Counted from the first letter of the stretch, positions 22,989 through 37,300 are shown. The stretch: 64,000 bases of DNA from Nymphaea colorata (GCF_008831285.2 NC_045145.1:21220040-21284039), one strand, 5' to 3'. Numbers and translations are program-made. The notes: generated by a model from the sequence alone, not told the origin.

Positions 22989-25900
22989 ATGTCGGGGAGT
23001 TCAAGCGAGGAGGTAGCGTGGGAAGTGCTCACTGGGGAGGAAGATGAGTACGATGGGATGACAGTGAAGATAGAGGAGCGTATGGAGGTTGGGGTGTTTG
23101 CCTCCAGACTTAGAGCTTCCATGTCCCTATGGAAACACCAGGTGACTCTCTTCCTCAGTTATTCGCTCATCTTTTTATATTGCGACATGCATCATCGTTT
23201 CCTTCAACGGCATCGATATTTCACTTTTTACAATTAAACGGCTTCAGTTTTTATTGATCTTGTCAGTTAGTGGAATTTTAGTAAGGCTGGTCAAATCCAT
23301 TTCTCTATGCAATTAAAATGCATCTTTTGCTATGGTTTTCAGCATCACAAAATTTTAAAAACCATTCGGCCATAAATGTTGATTCAATTCCTATATATAT
23401 ATATATATATAGACACACAATTATTGTATATATATTTTTTGAAAACAAGAAAATTGTGTTGTAAGTATATATACACTAAATGTGGGACATCATCTTAGTA
23501 TATAAGTGTTTTTAGAACAACAAAATTGTGTTGTAAGAGCATATATTTCAAGAATATAATCGTTAAGAGATACATTTCGTTATAAAATTATAATTTCTAA
23601 GAGATACCAATATACAATGAAAAAAATTACCTTGAAGTATCAATGCGAAAATAAGCATTTTTTTGTGGGTCTGTGTGGGCAATTGCCACACCTGCCGCCA
23701 CTGCTGGGCATTATAAGGATGATATTTTTTCCCAATCCATTTTTCTCAATTAAAAATTGACATATATGTGCCTCCTGACCAAAATTTATGGCTCAACACT
23801 GGACTTGTTGCATTCACATAAATGGCTATACAAAATTCATATATGTGAACAACATAACTTTCGTTTTGTTGTTAGGGCAAGAAAGGAGTTTGGCTCAACA
23901 TTAAGCTCAAGTTTGCTGAGCTTGTTCCCGTTGCAGTGCAGGTTAACAATACTCTCTTAACTACAAAATCAGGAATCTTAATGCATTCTTTTCTGCACAA
24001 GATTGGTGAATATTCTTTTTCCTTTGATAGCAGGAAGGATTTTGGTACCATCATGCAGAACCTACCTATCTGATGCTCGTGAATTGGCTCCTCAGCACCC
24101 CTCATACTCTGCCTATCTACGCCACACACAGACTTGGTGTTGGTGCTGTTGTCATAAACAGCAAAAAAAAGGTACATGGCTTGAAATTTTACAATGTAAA
24201 ATGCTGCCTCTGTACTTCATAAATGTGTAGAAGCTGCTGATCATTGAGCTAAGAAGCAGTACAAATCTGCGGGTTTCAAAGATTCTTTTGTTTTTACTCT
24301 CTTCTGTTTAGTTCAAAGTACTTCAAACTTTTTAATGTTCCACATTCATAGTCTGATCTATCATCTATCATTTGGGTAGTTATATGATTCAAATTTGTGA
24401 ATAAACATAATTTTAGGTGTTGGTGGTGCAAGAAAAGTCTGGTTATTTCAGAGGTACTGGTGTATGGAAGCTTCCTACTGGGGTTGTTGAAGAGGTTCGC
24501 GGCTTTTATAAATGACTTGCCAATATCTTCAATTTGTTCCAAGATCTTAGCACACCAATGATATTAATTATAGAAATTGAATCACTTCTTGGCAGGGTGA
24601 GGATGTGTATAACGCGGCTAAAAGAGAAGTGAAGGAGGAAACCGGGGCAAGTTCTTCTAACTCTTCCCATTGCAGCTTTTATATGTTGCGTCTCATTCAT
24701 TTTCTTTTTAAGCCTCAGGTGTTAGTTTCATTTGTATTGACATAATCCTGCTTTCCTCGTTGCAACAGGTCGAAGTTGAATTCATCGAAATCATTGGGTT
24801 CAGGTATGGACAATGTGGTCGGTGTGGGCCGGCGTCCACACCAGGCCTTCAAAAATCTAGTTGCAGTAAAGCTGGACTTGGTTAGTCCGGTGGCGGAGCT
24901 AGAAATTTTTTGTTGTGGGGCACTATTATAAAAATTCTCATTTTTGAAGGGGCACGACATACATAAAGAAGTAAATAATTATAAAAAATCTATGTAAAAA
25001 TAAATAAAAAAAATTTTGCTGGCGTGAGCAGTCATATGTAGCTCCGCTGCTGGTTCAGTCACATGTCAATGCCAACATCAGACTTAAGTTGGCAACTCAA
25101 AGTGCCCCTTGGCCAAAAAATCCTGTCTCCATCACTGCAATAAACACATGCACATTCATTCAGTTGAAGCAAAGAACAAGAAATAGGAAGAAAAAAAAAG
25201 TGATTTATTAAGAAAAAAGTACTGTCCAATTGTAAGACTCAATATGAACCTCTAAGATGCTAAAAGTCATATGTATACTCCTCGATTGAGTAGCTCTACT
25301 AATAACCTGTGATGGTTTTTTCAGCTGTTTGGATGCCATCATGGCATCTTCCTGTGGAATGAAAAGCAGAAGTTTCCTTTGTGATCACAAATTTTTCTTG
25401 ACTTAAAGTAGATTTTTGCATATAACACGATGTAGTAGTGCATTGAAGTGCTAGGCGATTCTGAATTCCTGCCTACAACTTTCCTCCATTGAATATAGAT
25501 CTTCTGATCTAAAACTTGCAGGGAAAGTCACAAAGCCCACTTCAACAAGATATCCGATCTGTTCTTTATATGTGTTTTGGAGCCGAAGTCGTTGGCTATT
25601 ACAAAGCAGGACTCAGAAATTTTAGATGCCTAGGTAAAATTCATTGGTTGGTTGGTAGCCATTCCCTAGTTTGATTCAGAAGCTTAACTATTCACTTTTC
25701 ACAAACAATGTGTTTCAATTTCATTTTCTTTCTTCTTCGTTTCGAGAAGGCTGCGGTCTTCCTGCTCATTCACCATTTATGGAGACATTCTAATATACAA
25801 ACCTTAAAGTATCTTGCTTGCCGTGGTAGAACAAAACTAGAAGAGTACTTGGCATTAGTGCCAAGATCATCTGTATCGCCAGTCGTCGGATTTGAGTTTC

Positions 25901-26494
25901 CAATCTCTTCATTTTTTTTCCATTTTTTGCTGAAAGTGGATAAGTTTAATGTGCATGTCTTGTTTGACATTAATTTCCTAATGTTCGGTAAATGGGAAAA
26001 AATGTCTTTAAGTAATGTTTGAAAGAAGCAACTACAACTTGAGACAGCATGGTTGCATTCACTAATATGAATATCAATTTTGTTATAATTACTCACATTA
26101 AAATAATTTGATCATCTTCCCAGCATCCCTTTGTTACATATTCGAGTCCAAGACCATACTCCAAAAAAGATAGTATCTTAACATAAAAATATGTATATAT
26201 ATTTAGTAGCCTGTCTTATTGGCTGTTCTTGGATTATCCTGGAACTTGCGATAATATCCTTCTTTCCTTTCAGAATATCTCTGATCTCCTTGAATTCTAT
26301 GTTTCACTCAGTGGATGCCTGTTGAGGAATACGCTGCACAACCCTTTGTCCAGAAGCGTGAGTCAATGAAGAAGATTGCCGATCTGATCCTGTCAAAGAC
26401 GAACAAAAACTACACAGGATTTGCTCGTGTGGGTGTTCAGTCCAGCACCTCTGTTCATTCCTTGTACCTAAATAACAGGGAACTAATGAATTAG
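22989..26494 (+). pseudogene. Nudix hydrolase copy 2, interrupted by an in-frame TAG
   Basis: Same eight-coding-exon structure: 22989-23141, 23876-23941, 24034-24171, 24417-24494, 24596-24646, 24769-24803, 25522-25633, 26312-26494. The full frame would be 271 codons. The Nudix box is intact (GVVEEGEDV in exon 4-5, REVKEETGV in exon 5-6), and exons 2-4 keep the YHHAEPTYLMLVNWLL region. The last codon of exon 7, CAG in copies 1, 3 and 4, is TAG here (25,631-25,633), directly before the donor GTAAAA. The product would stop at 210 residues, without the final 61-codon exon that begins WMPVEEYAAQP, although that exon is itself undamaged. Intron 5 (from 24,647) has a GC donor. The gene may be a recent pseudogene or give a shortened enzyme that keeps the catalytic motif. 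Confidence 0.88.
24893..25053. mobile_element. Small element in intron 6 of Nudix copy 2
   Basis: GGTGGCGGAGCTAGAAATTTTT on the left and ATGTAGCTCCGCTGCTGG on the right form imperfect inverted ends around an AT-rich core. The ends resemble those of the insertion in intron 4 of copies 1 and 3, so it is probably the same non-autonomous family. Confidence 0.5.
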
Positions 26495-27015
26495 AAGCCA
26501 ATTCTTCAATTAGTGGTTGCCTGTAGTATTCCTTTGTGGCGTTATTGTTTATATTTATTGCCTGTAACTAAGTGAAGGTATTCACAGTGTTGACAATGAG
26601 ACAGATGTTTAAGAATACTGGCTGTTACTCTTCCTATGTAAAGAAAAATGTTTTGGGCAATAAGCAAGGAAAGGGAAAAAGGGGCCTTGTTTGCAAAGTA
26701 AAGCTTGTACTGATTGTATTATTTATAGCAGATTGTTGACGCTGTGATGAATAAATTACAAATTTGTTTGATTGATTTTTGGACTTGTTCTGAGTTTCTT
26801 ATTGAACTGATTAGTGTGGTGAGTCAGCTTATCTAATTTTGAAGTGGGAAACATTTTTTCTGTTTTCTTCTTGAAGGCGCGTAGTGAACATTTATATAGG
26901 AAACTTTAGCTGCAATTTTTCTTTCTTCAAGTTTAGCTTTCTTACTACTTAAATGACGTGCTTACCTTTGTATGTATTCTTTTTTTCTTTTCGTTTCATG
27001 TTAACGAAAGTTTCT
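26495..27015. other. 3' flank of Nudix copy 2
   Basis: A non-coding 3' region related to the 3' flanks of copies 1 and 3 (TGTAAAGAAAAATGTT at about 26,637 matches 11,872). Block A2 starts immediately after. No separate gene is seen. Confidence 0.5.
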
Positions 27016-27287
27016 TATGCACTTTGTTCGGTAATTTTTCTGAAAAATCTTGTTCTTATTAGAAATTACAAGAAAAAGTGATTACTTTTCTAAGGTTTTA
27101 GCAAAATTTACGGCCGAGAAAAGGAGATTTGTGAAAAAAGAAAACTTGATCATATCAAAACATAAATGGAACATGTAACCATTCCATGTATGTGGCAGGC
27201 AGGCCTTGAACATAGTCCTGCAAGAAAATTTTTCAAAGATCTTAATAACCTTATTCACATCCGGTTGTCATACTATCGCTTGCTTTG

Positions 27288-27290
<3 letters not shown>

Positions 27291-27372
<82 letters not shown>

Positions 27373-27373
27373 G
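27291..27373. repeat. (TA)n(CA)n microsatellite, expanded allele
   Basis: About 35 TA units followed by CA repeats. The A1 counterpart at 530-550 has about ten TA units. Confidence 0.9.
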
Positions 27374-28875
27374 AACCAAAGCTAGCTATGGGATGGTTTG
27401 ATGGGACTCACAATCACATCTTCATCACTGCATTCTATATCTTCAGAAGAGAAAAATTGGAACGTGAAGCTAGAACCAATTTACTGAAGCATTTCAGTAA
27501 GGTCTAATCAACAATTTGTAAGCTAATTAGCTTCTTTAAGGCTTTTAAATAAATCCAGATTTAAAGGATCTTGCCTGTGAACTTGTGATTTGTGATCCTG
27601 GAATTTGGCATTCCTGTGAATCAATGTCGATCAATGCCTGGGCTCGGTAGTCGATCCTATAGTTAGGGGCAGAGTTAGGAATTTTTTATTTATAAGATGA
27701 ACAATAGTTTTAAATTTTTAAGGAGGGCTGAAATTTATTTTTTCAAATTTCTTATATAGTTAAATACTTCTTTTACAATTACATGGTTTTTTTTTTTTTA
27801 ATCTGAAGGATGGCCATGGTTCTATTGCACCCGTCTGGGCTCTGCCCCTATGTTGATGAACCTGCCATAGCATAGAACAAAAAGATGAACAAAAAAGAGA
27901 AGTCTCTTTCTTTCAGCTGTCACTTCCCTGAACTAACGATCTCCACTAAAATTTGGGTTGAACTTGAAAGATCGATAATTGATTAGACTCATGCACTTTT
28001 ATGGGGGTTTCCATTCGACTTTGAACTTGTTTGAAGAAACTCGACTGGAGCTCCAGCTTAAATTTATACTCGAAATATTAAATGAGTCAAGTTTAAATTA
28101 TAAGAACTCGACTTGGCTCAACTAAAAGTGGTTCATCGTAATTGAATTAGTTAAACGAGTAAACTAGTTAAATCAATGGCCGAGTTAAACGAGTTAGAAG
28201 AAATGAGACATGTTAATAGAAATGAGTTAAACTAGTTAATCAAGTTGTTTTCAATACTCCATAGTTGAGTTGAGCTCAAGCCCGTTCTATGAAACTCGAA
28301 CCGAGCTCAAGCTCAACTTTTTTGAATCAAGTCCTACTCTATCTCGACGCTTGGGCACAGCCCAATCCCTATGTGATCATCATTACCTAACTATTTTTAA
28401 ATATTAAAAAAAATGTTTCGTTTTATTAATATTTAAGCTATTTTTTATTTTCTCGAAACTTCAATTACATAATTTCAATATCTAGCAAAAAAACCTGTAC
28501 GCTAGACATGACTTACATAAATCAAACTATTATAATATAAAGTGCTATAATTAATCTTGCCTACTTTCCGTGTTTCCAAAGCAATTGATAATGGCTTCAT
28601 CGCTGAGAAAGTAAAGTATTCTTAAAGCAATGTAGCTAACAAAAAGTATCACTCGCTCATTTGTCTCTCCTTTCATCATACAATTAAGTTTCGACAACAT
28701 TCATTCTTGAAAATGGCCTTTAAACATTTGATGTTGTACTAATAAAATCCAGTACTAACTTAATTATTAAGAAACCAAAGGAAAGGAGTTGCACATTCCA
28801 ATTACTGATAATTTTTCTGTCAAATAATTTAACTTTGAGAACAACACATTTATTTGTATGCCCGCCAGGAAAGCT

Positions 28876-29209
28876 TGGGGGTGTTTGATGAGGCCATAAT
28901 TAGAATTAAAATTTTCATTTTTTTATGAAATTAGAATTACACTAATTATCGGTAGAATTATGATTGCAGAATTTTAGAAATGTTTATGTCTCTTTAGAGA
29001 ACACGTCATGAAGGTTTTAATTCATCAATTTTAGAATTTTAATTTATGTTTCATCAAACACATTATTTTCAGTTTGAAATGAAAACCCAAACTGTCAAAT
29101 ATAAAGAGAAACTAAAACTCCAATTTTCATTTTAATTCCAGTTTAAGGTGAAATTTTATTTCTATAATTTTAATTCTAAAATCAAAATTCCAGGCCATCA
29201 AATGCCCCT
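28876..29209. mobile_element. Tourist-like MITE, A2 copy
   Basis: Orthologous to 2,594-2,936: starts GGGGGTGTTTGATGAGGCC and ends CAGGCCATCAAATGCCCC. Terminal repeats have diverged slightly. Non-coding. Confidence 0.6.
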
Positions 29210-29894
29210 TTCAAGTGCCACTAAATCCTTTGTAAAGAAAACAAATCAACTTCGCTTGATAATCAAATAAAGAAAATGTGCTTTTTGAACTTAAACATGT
29301 GACGCAAAAGAGATGCACTGTTTGGGCTATACTCAAGGATGTTAGCATTAGATTTTTTTTTTTTTTTTTTTGGTGGGGGATAACTTATTTGTTAAGGAAG
29401 GGATTCAGACTATTGTGGGAGGGGTGTGTATCTCCTTATTAATCTAGATTTTAGGAATGTCGACAGATCTGATTCGAATCAATATACATACTCTTAGTTG
29501 TATCAAGTTTTTTGAACATTCATATACTCGGATTCAAATACTGTTGAAGAAAAATCATATTCGAATCTGAATCTATTTTCAGAATTTGAATCTAATTTTT
29601 ATATTCATATCTTAATCTGAATCCAAATTTGAACCAGATCTGGCTAATTTTCTAAATGCAAGAGCATTGGGTATAGGATATTTGTCTAGAACTAAATTTA
29701 ATATGAATTTAAATCCGATCGGATATTTATGCATACCTGAATTCAAATCTGAATCCAGTCAGATGTTATTTTTCAAATATGAATCCGAAATGATTTTTTA
29801 ATCAAATCTTATATATATATATATATATATATAAGATTTTTTTAATTGCTTGGTCATATGAGCAATTCAATTCAGATATATTAGCATTCTCACC

Positions 29895-30149
29895 TAAGTT
29901 TGGGCATTGGGCCGGCCCGGCCCAGCTCGATTAAATTTAAAAATATATTTTAATATAAAATAATATATAAATATAAATCGTTATAATAAAATATTATAAA
30001 TATATATACTTGTAAATTAATAAACAAAATTTAAAACTAACTTATCGAGCCCGAATAGGGCTTATCAGGCCCACTTGGGCCGGTCCGGGTATGAGTCGGG
30101 CCAGGTACCGGATTCTCGGTGGTGGCCCGATCTGGTGCCTAGCCTTAAT
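29895..30149. mobile_element. hAT-like MITE, A2 copy
   Basis: Orthologous to 3,602-3,885: TAAGTTTGGGCATTGGGCC at the left end and GGTGCCTAGCCTTAA at the right, flanked by TTCTCACC and TTCCCACC. It inserted before the block duplication. Confidence 0.65.
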
Positions 30150-31339
30150 TTCCCACCGTATTCTAAATGTCAGTTGACGCGTTTGTTGCAGAATTTTCAA
30201 AAACCCGGTGCTCTCGTGGGCAATTTTAATGTTATGAGAGATGAGTCGAACAAGACTGGCAGGCCCCGAGATTTGAACAGATGCAAATTGTTCTTCGGCT
30301 TCCCATTGAGCTGCATGTTTGCTGCAATCCGCGGCGGTTTTAAAAGTTGTGTTATGTAAGATTTTTAATTTAAGCAAACAAATGATCTCGATGGCATGAA
30401 TTTGAAATCAATGTTATATAAAAAATCATGGCGCTCTCAGATTACTACAAATTTGAGATCCAAGGTCAACAAACGCAACGTTTGTGTGGTTTCTTCCTTC
30501 TTTCTTTGAAGGCAAGCAACAAGAAACCAACGAAAGGGTGTGCATGTGATCGTCATTTTCCACAATGAAATTTTCCATGGTTTCAGAATTAATACATGGT
30601 CAGGATCAGGAAGACTTTGTCTGTGCCCATCAAACACAATAAATGTCTTGCGGCCATGAAATTGACCTTATCTTATACATGCATCTGAACGCTTTTTCCA
30701 GCAGGACTTATCCAACGACACGATGTCCTTCTTATGACCATCAAACACGTAAGTAAGAAAACATCTTGAAGAGAAAAAAATAAGGTGGAACAGTTGGAAG
30801 CAATTGACAGGAAATGGGCTGAATTATTAATTGAAAAATGGAGAACCATCGAGAGTATCAATTTCCTCATTATTTAAAGCAAGAGACTTAATTTCTTAGG
30901 GCAGTTCCGTTGGATTTCTAAACTTGGAGCGTGTAACGGATTAACATCCGGAAACTTCAAATCCACTTTTCCCACAAATTCTAGCCTTGTACATGCAATC
31001 TTAATTCGAAGGGTTTAAAACCCGTATTTAGTTCTTGGATGAGATTATTTGAATATATAAATAAGATTATCTTATAAGTGCTGGTGAAGTGGTTGAAGAT
31101 TGTATAGCGACAGATTTAAAATAACCTTTTGGTCCCTCAGACATTTTAATAAATAAGTAATACGCCCCTTAAATTTCGATAAGATGCAGCAAGTTTTTGT
31201 AATTTGCACATAAAACAAGCCCAAAAAAAAAATTACAAGTTACAAATGTTTCATGTTTTAAGGAGCCATTTGCAACACATTGTTACATAATGTTCTATTA
31301 ATCTACTCGATCCATTTTTTTTAGTAGGTTGATAGGACA

Positions 31340-31743
31340 GTAACAGAATATTTCTATGATCAAGATATATATGTTTAGGCTTCACCAAAAAAAAAAATCA
31401 AAAGTTACATAAAAATCAGGAAAAAATAAAAAAAAATTACAGATATGCTCTATAAATTCTGAAAAATAAAAAACCAAAATTACTGGTAGAAGCAGTAAAA
31501 ACCTAAAATTATAAATCTCTCCCTCTTTCTCATGGACTAGGAATTGGGAAGACCTAATGTTTAATGTGTTAAAAATTATGCAATGTACCAGTCGACATGG
31601 ATTATATAGCCTGAAATGGAGCAATACAGCTTCTTATAGTCCATATGCATCGATAATAAAAAGAGGTGTCATTGGAACATCAATAATAAGATCCGATGAC
31701 TCAAATCAGCTGTAATTTTGACAAATCAATGGCGGAGTCATGG

Positions 31744-31804
<61 letters not shown>

Positions 31805-31810
31805 CTAGTA
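31340..31810. other. Substituted stretch plus TA microsatellite
   Basis: Here A2 departs from A1: the left half of the hAT-like element at 5,778 is missing and about 340 bases of unrelated AT-rich sequence are present, followed by a TA tract at about 31,750-31,802. A 1.1-kb region with no gene follows, up to the Nudix promoter. Confidence 0.5.
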
Positions 31811-32879
31811 CCCAATTGGGGTTAGGTTGGCCTGCTAATTTTTTTTAATCGGGCCGGCCCGTGTGTCAAATATCCAACGCAAGTCTGGCTCATCAAGGAC
31901 TGGACCCATAAAATTTTATTTCAGACCCACTCAGTCAAATCTGATAAAGAAATTAATAATTGAGGCATGACTGGTAACGGCTATACCCCTTTGAAGTTAT
32001 GTGTATCTTCATTCTCCATGAGGAAATTCTTCACCACCAAGCAAGTCAATGGACTTCTAAAATTATCTTCAAATGGATTGAACGTGGAATTGACTCAGCA
32101 GATATAACTTTTTTCTAGTTTTAGTCACCAAGACTCAAGGGTAGCTGGGAACCACACGTCAGTTTAACTGTGTTTAATTATATCAACTGTAAGTAAGATT
32201 TGAAATTACTCCTTAATTTCTAAGTTCCAACAAAGTTTTGCAATCTTTTGGTTGAAAGCAATGTTGTGAAGTGCATTGAAGCGTTTAGCCTACGAGGGAA
32301 GACGATGCACAATGTGGCGATATGATGTGTAAATATCATGTTTAAAATTTTGAAATATATAATATCTTTAAAAATAGAAAAAATAATCAAGTAAAAATTA
32401 TTTGAGCAACTAACTTATATGAAAAACTACTGATGTATATTCTAACTGTAGACTATGGTTTCTAACTTGAAAAACCTAAAAACAAAGATAAAAAACAAGT
32501 TTCGTGAAAAATGCAATAGGATTTTATGAAAATTTAAATTTGAAGGCTCCAAAGTTTGTTTTTTTGTCTTTTGTTGGGTTTGTTAGCGCATGAAAGAAAA
32601 AAAAAAAAATCTTGACTCTCAATTCACAAAATTTGTGAAATGAAAGCCAAGATATGAGCAGATACGACTTGTTTCTTAAAATAATTTCATGTCATATAAT
32701 ATCAAATTCAAATATCGAATACAATAAAAATGAATACAAAAAGTGTTTGATATCTTGAAAAAGTGGCAAAAAAAGTGTCAAAAAATTGCCATCTGCTAAT
32801 TTACCATTCTTGAACACCAAAAATCATGCGGTAGACTTGTCTTGCAATTTTCAAAGAACCGGATGTCACCTAAAAAAAA

Positions 32880-33085
32880 AAAGGACCCGGGCTGGCCCGA
32901 TAATTTATACGGCCGGCCTAGGTTTTTTAAATTTTTTATTAATTTTTATACATATTTATAATATTTTATTACAATTAATTATATTTAACAAATTATTTTT
33001 AAATTTAATCAAGCTCCAACACAAGTTTTTTTGAGTCGGAGCATGCACCTTTTAGATGTCAGGCCGACACAATGCTCAGACGACA
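32880..33085. repeat. GC-rich/AT-rich MITE-type repeat, ends unclear
   Basis: Counterpart of 6,820-7,095: GGGCTGGCCCGATAATTTA at the left, AT-rich core, AGGCCGACACAATGCTCAG at the right. Terminal repeats are not resolved. Confidence 0.4.
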
Positions 33086-33233
33086 CGTAAGCATTGTATC
33101 GCTTGCTTTCCAAGTTTGATATTTTAGGGTGCAGTGACTTGGAAAGTATCGGTAACTTTCAGACATCTGTCACCGTCGACACTCTCTCTCCCTTCTTCTT
33201 CCTTCATTGCTTCCTTCGCAATCTTCTATGCTC

Positions 33234-33241
33234 TACAAATA
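33234..33241 (+). promoter_or_regulatory. Degenerate TATA position of Nudix copy 3
   Basis: TACAAATA stands where copy 1 has TATAAACA and the orphan leader has TATAAATA. The pyrimidine tract upstream and the MSSFEF short frame downstream (33,248) are conserved. The changed T to C may weaken this promoter. Confidence 0.4.
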
Positions 33242-33720
33242 TCAGGCATGAGCAGCTTCGAATTTGTATCTGAAGTTGAAGAATTTCAAAGGTGGTCTTC
33301 TAAGTTTCAACTTTTTTTGCGTTGGACGTTGGTCCTTTCCTGCTCCAGCAACTCGTTAACTCAAAGGCTTTCGTTGGTTGGTTGATCATTGGCTGCTTTC
33401 TAGCGTTTTTGTGTTTCTCTCCTTCTGTCTGTCTGTTGCTTTATAATTATTTGATAAACGTTGCCACACGTACCTTCATCTCGTTCACCCGCACCGTTGC
33501 GCTTGAATTGCCTCCTTCTCCTGTTTTCCTCATGCTCTTCTTTCAGATCCCGGCGTTCCTTTTTTGGAATCTGGAAAGAACGCCTCTGATCTTAAAGGCA
33601 ATAGGTCATTTGCTCGTCCATCTTAATCTCATCAGAATATCTTCCACGAGCCTCGTCTTTTTGTCGCTAATGCTCATGTGGCAATTGTTTTTTTTTTTTT
33701 TATTCACGAGTAGTTTACAA

Positions 33721-33753
<33 letters not shown>

Positions 33754-34354
33754 GCCAGGTGTCATCCAAATAGTTTGAAAATTTTGAAAATATATATCTG
33801 GAGAGATCAACTAGCTAACATATATAGTAGTTACTAACCATGGTTCACACCGATGCACTTCTAAAGAGGTACAGCATGCCTTCGTTGAGTAAAGACAGAT
33901 ACTGACAGACACGAGAGAGAGAGAGAAGGAGGGATTACTTTTTCTTTTTTGTTTTTAGCAGGTTCATTTTCAGTCAACTTATGATGTTAATAATACATTA
34001 GTGGAATGACTTTATTTCTTAATAAGTATGTTTTTTTAACATAATCATCAAATTACATACGATTATTTCATCAAAAAAGGTTGCAGATATGGTTATAAGA
34101 CGTTAATATCATAACAATGTATCTTCAGATTAGATTCGAGTTATTACGATGCTTTGTCAGCTTAATCAACACTAACGAATCATTATTTGGAAGAATCATT
34201 AAATGCGTGCAAGTGTGGACAAATTTTCATTTACATGAAAATTGAAAAGGTGCCATATTGTTTTGGATATAGAAATTCAATTTGGTTATCTTTTTTTTGT
34301 TATCATAATCTAGCAAGCGATCCAAGGTCCTTTGAGGTCACATACGGTGGTAGG

Positions 34355-37300
34355 ATGTCGACGTTGGCAAGTTCAGTAGAAGAAGAGGTTATGGAAGTGC
34401 TCAGTGGGGAGGAAGATAGGTACGATGGGGTGACAGTGAAGATCGAGGAGCATATGGAGGTTGGGGTGTTTGCCTCCAGACTTAGAGCTTCCATGTCCCG
34501 ATGGAAACAGCAGGTGGCTCTTTAAATCATCATTCCATTCATTGGTATTCTCCACTTTTACAGTCTTCTTTAGCTTGATTTATCTTGTTGGATTTCATTT
34601 TAATACCGTCAAATCCATTTTGCTATGCAACCAATATTAATATTCTTTTTCTAATTTTTTTTTTCAGGCTTTCGTTATTTAAATTTTATAAATTTCAGCA
34701 TTGCATGCACGAAAGTTGAAAAATGCATGTAGTTTTAGTGTGATGTTCACTTTCTTTCTGTTTTTCTTATTTTTTTTATTCAATGTTAAGCGTGTATTCA
34801 GCACCACATGCATGGAAAGGAAGCGTTATCGATAGTTAGTTTTTGTGGATTTTCAAATGAATAATTTTTGTTGCATGGAAAGGGCTACAGATGACTCAAA
34901 TGAATAATTTTTGTTGCATGGAAAGGGCTACAGATGACTCAAATGAATAACTGTCTTTCTGTTGTTAGGGGAAGAAAGGAGTTTGGCTCAACATTCCTCT
35001 CACATTTGTGGGCTGTGTTCCTGTTGCAGTGCAGGTTAACATTACTCCCTTAGCTTTACAATCAAGAACCTTAATGCACTCTTTTCTGCACATGACTGGT
35101 TATTCTTTTTTTAATACTTTCAGGAAGGATTTTGGTATCACCATGCAGAGCCAACTTATTTGATGCTTGTGAACTGGCTCCCCAGCACCCCTCATACTCT
35201 ACCAATTTATGCCACACACAGACTTGGTGTTGGATCTGTTGTCATAAACAGCAAAAAAGAGGTACATGGCTTGTATGAAGCGACTTTCAAGGATTTATTT
35301 GTTTATGTTCTCTTTTGGAAGTTCAACCTGTTTCTGATATAATGTTGCACATTTATAACTAAAATATCTTTTGTGACAAATTATATGATTCTAATTTTTT
35401 AATATGATTTTAGGTGTTGGTGGTCCAAGAGAAGTCTGGCCATTTCAGAGGTTCTGGTGTATGGAAGATTCCTACTGGAGTCGTCGAGGAGGTCTTTGTC
35501 TTTATAAATGAATTGCTGATATCTTCACTTTGTTAAGCCCCAAGGGGCATATCTCAAATGGGCAGGCTGGGACATGCTGCGCAGCATGTTTCCAATTCAA
35601 CCTTTGGGCGGTGGTTGCGGAGCCACATGGTGGCTGGTGTAGGCAGTTGCCCACACCACCCTCACAAAATTAGTTTAATATACATACATATATATATATA
35701 TATATTAATGTTTCGATATATTTGAATGTTACACATATAAGTGCCCCGAAGAAATAAAGTTATTGAATGAATGCCCCCACCAGAAAAAATTTCTGGCTCC
35801 GCTAGTGGCAGTAGGGGGTTGGGTTTGCTATGCTCATGTGCCAAAAAGGAGGGGTAGGTCTCGAAGTGCAAGTTGAAGCAAGAGAAAGTGATCTTACCTT
35901 GTGCTATTAACCAAGAGGACAAGGAGAAGGGGGGTAGGGAGAGGAGCTTCACTTCCCATTCAGACAGTGGGATAAGCCTCCTGCTCACCCGAATATCTTC
36001 ATTATGTTTCAAGAGTAGCAAATAATTGATACTAATTATGAAAGTGAAAACTTTTCTTTGCAGGGTGAGGATGTGTTTGCTGCAGCTGAAAGAGAAGTGA
36101 AGGAGGAAACCGGGGCAAGTTCTTCCATTCTCCTTTTCGATTCTATACTAATCTGTCGCATTCGTTTTAGCTTGTAAGCCTCAGGTGTTAGTTTCACTTG
36201 TACTGACAAAATCTTGCTTTTCTCATTGGATCAGGTTGAAGTTGAATTTGTAGAAATCATTGGGTTCAGGTATGAACTGTAGGAACATGCACATGCTTGC
36301 AACTCTAGCAAAATAACTTGACATGCAGGGAATTATACGAGTCATTATTCTGAAAAGATATGGTCGAATTATCAAACTAAATATTGACAAAAAAAATTAT
36401 GAAACATTAGAGGGAATCTCTAGGATACTTTGGCAATTATTGGATGCATGGCTGCATTTTAGCTGGTCCTTAAGAAATTTCAAAAGATCTAAGAACAAAG
36501 AAATCTTTGATTGAGCAGCTGTAATACACAGTAATGGTTTCACAGCTCCTGGAGAAGGAAAAGCAGACTGGTCACTAACCCAATCATGAAGCCATAATGG
36601 CATTGACTTGGAGAAGATTCCTCTGAGATTTGAAAGATTTCTTGACTTGAAAGTAGATTTGTGCAAATAACACAATGTAGTAGTAAAATGAAAGTGCAAT
36701 GGACAATTTTGAATTCCTTCCTACAACTTCCCTTCATTGATTCAAGATCTTTTGATCTAAAACTTGCAGGGAAAGTCACAAAGCCCACTTCAACAAGAAA
36801 TCTGATCTGTTTTTCATATGTATCTTGAAGCCGAAGTCATCGGATATTCTAAAGCAAGATTCAGAAATTCTGGATGCCCAGGTAAATTCATCAGTTGTTC
36901 GATATTCCCTAGTCTGATTGTGAAGCTCACTTACTTTCACACACACTGTACGGCCTTTCATGTTCTTTGTTCTTCATTCGAGTCTCCCGGCATATATATT
37001 ACTCGTTCATGGGAGATAATATTCTCACATGCAAATCTTAAAGCACTTAGCGGGTGACAGAACCAAACAAGAGGTCTTTGTACTACTTTCAAGCTTATCT
37101 ATATACCCAGTCTTCAAATTTGAGTTTGAGTCTTCCCTTCTTTTCTTTTGAATGAGAATAAATTTCACCTACATATCTTGTTTGACAATGATTTCCTAAT
37201 CCTTGGTTTAATGAGAAAAGCTTTTTCTAAGTCGTGTGGATCAAAGGATTAGATACAACTCGAGAACATGGCCACAGTCGTTATTATTAATATCAACATT

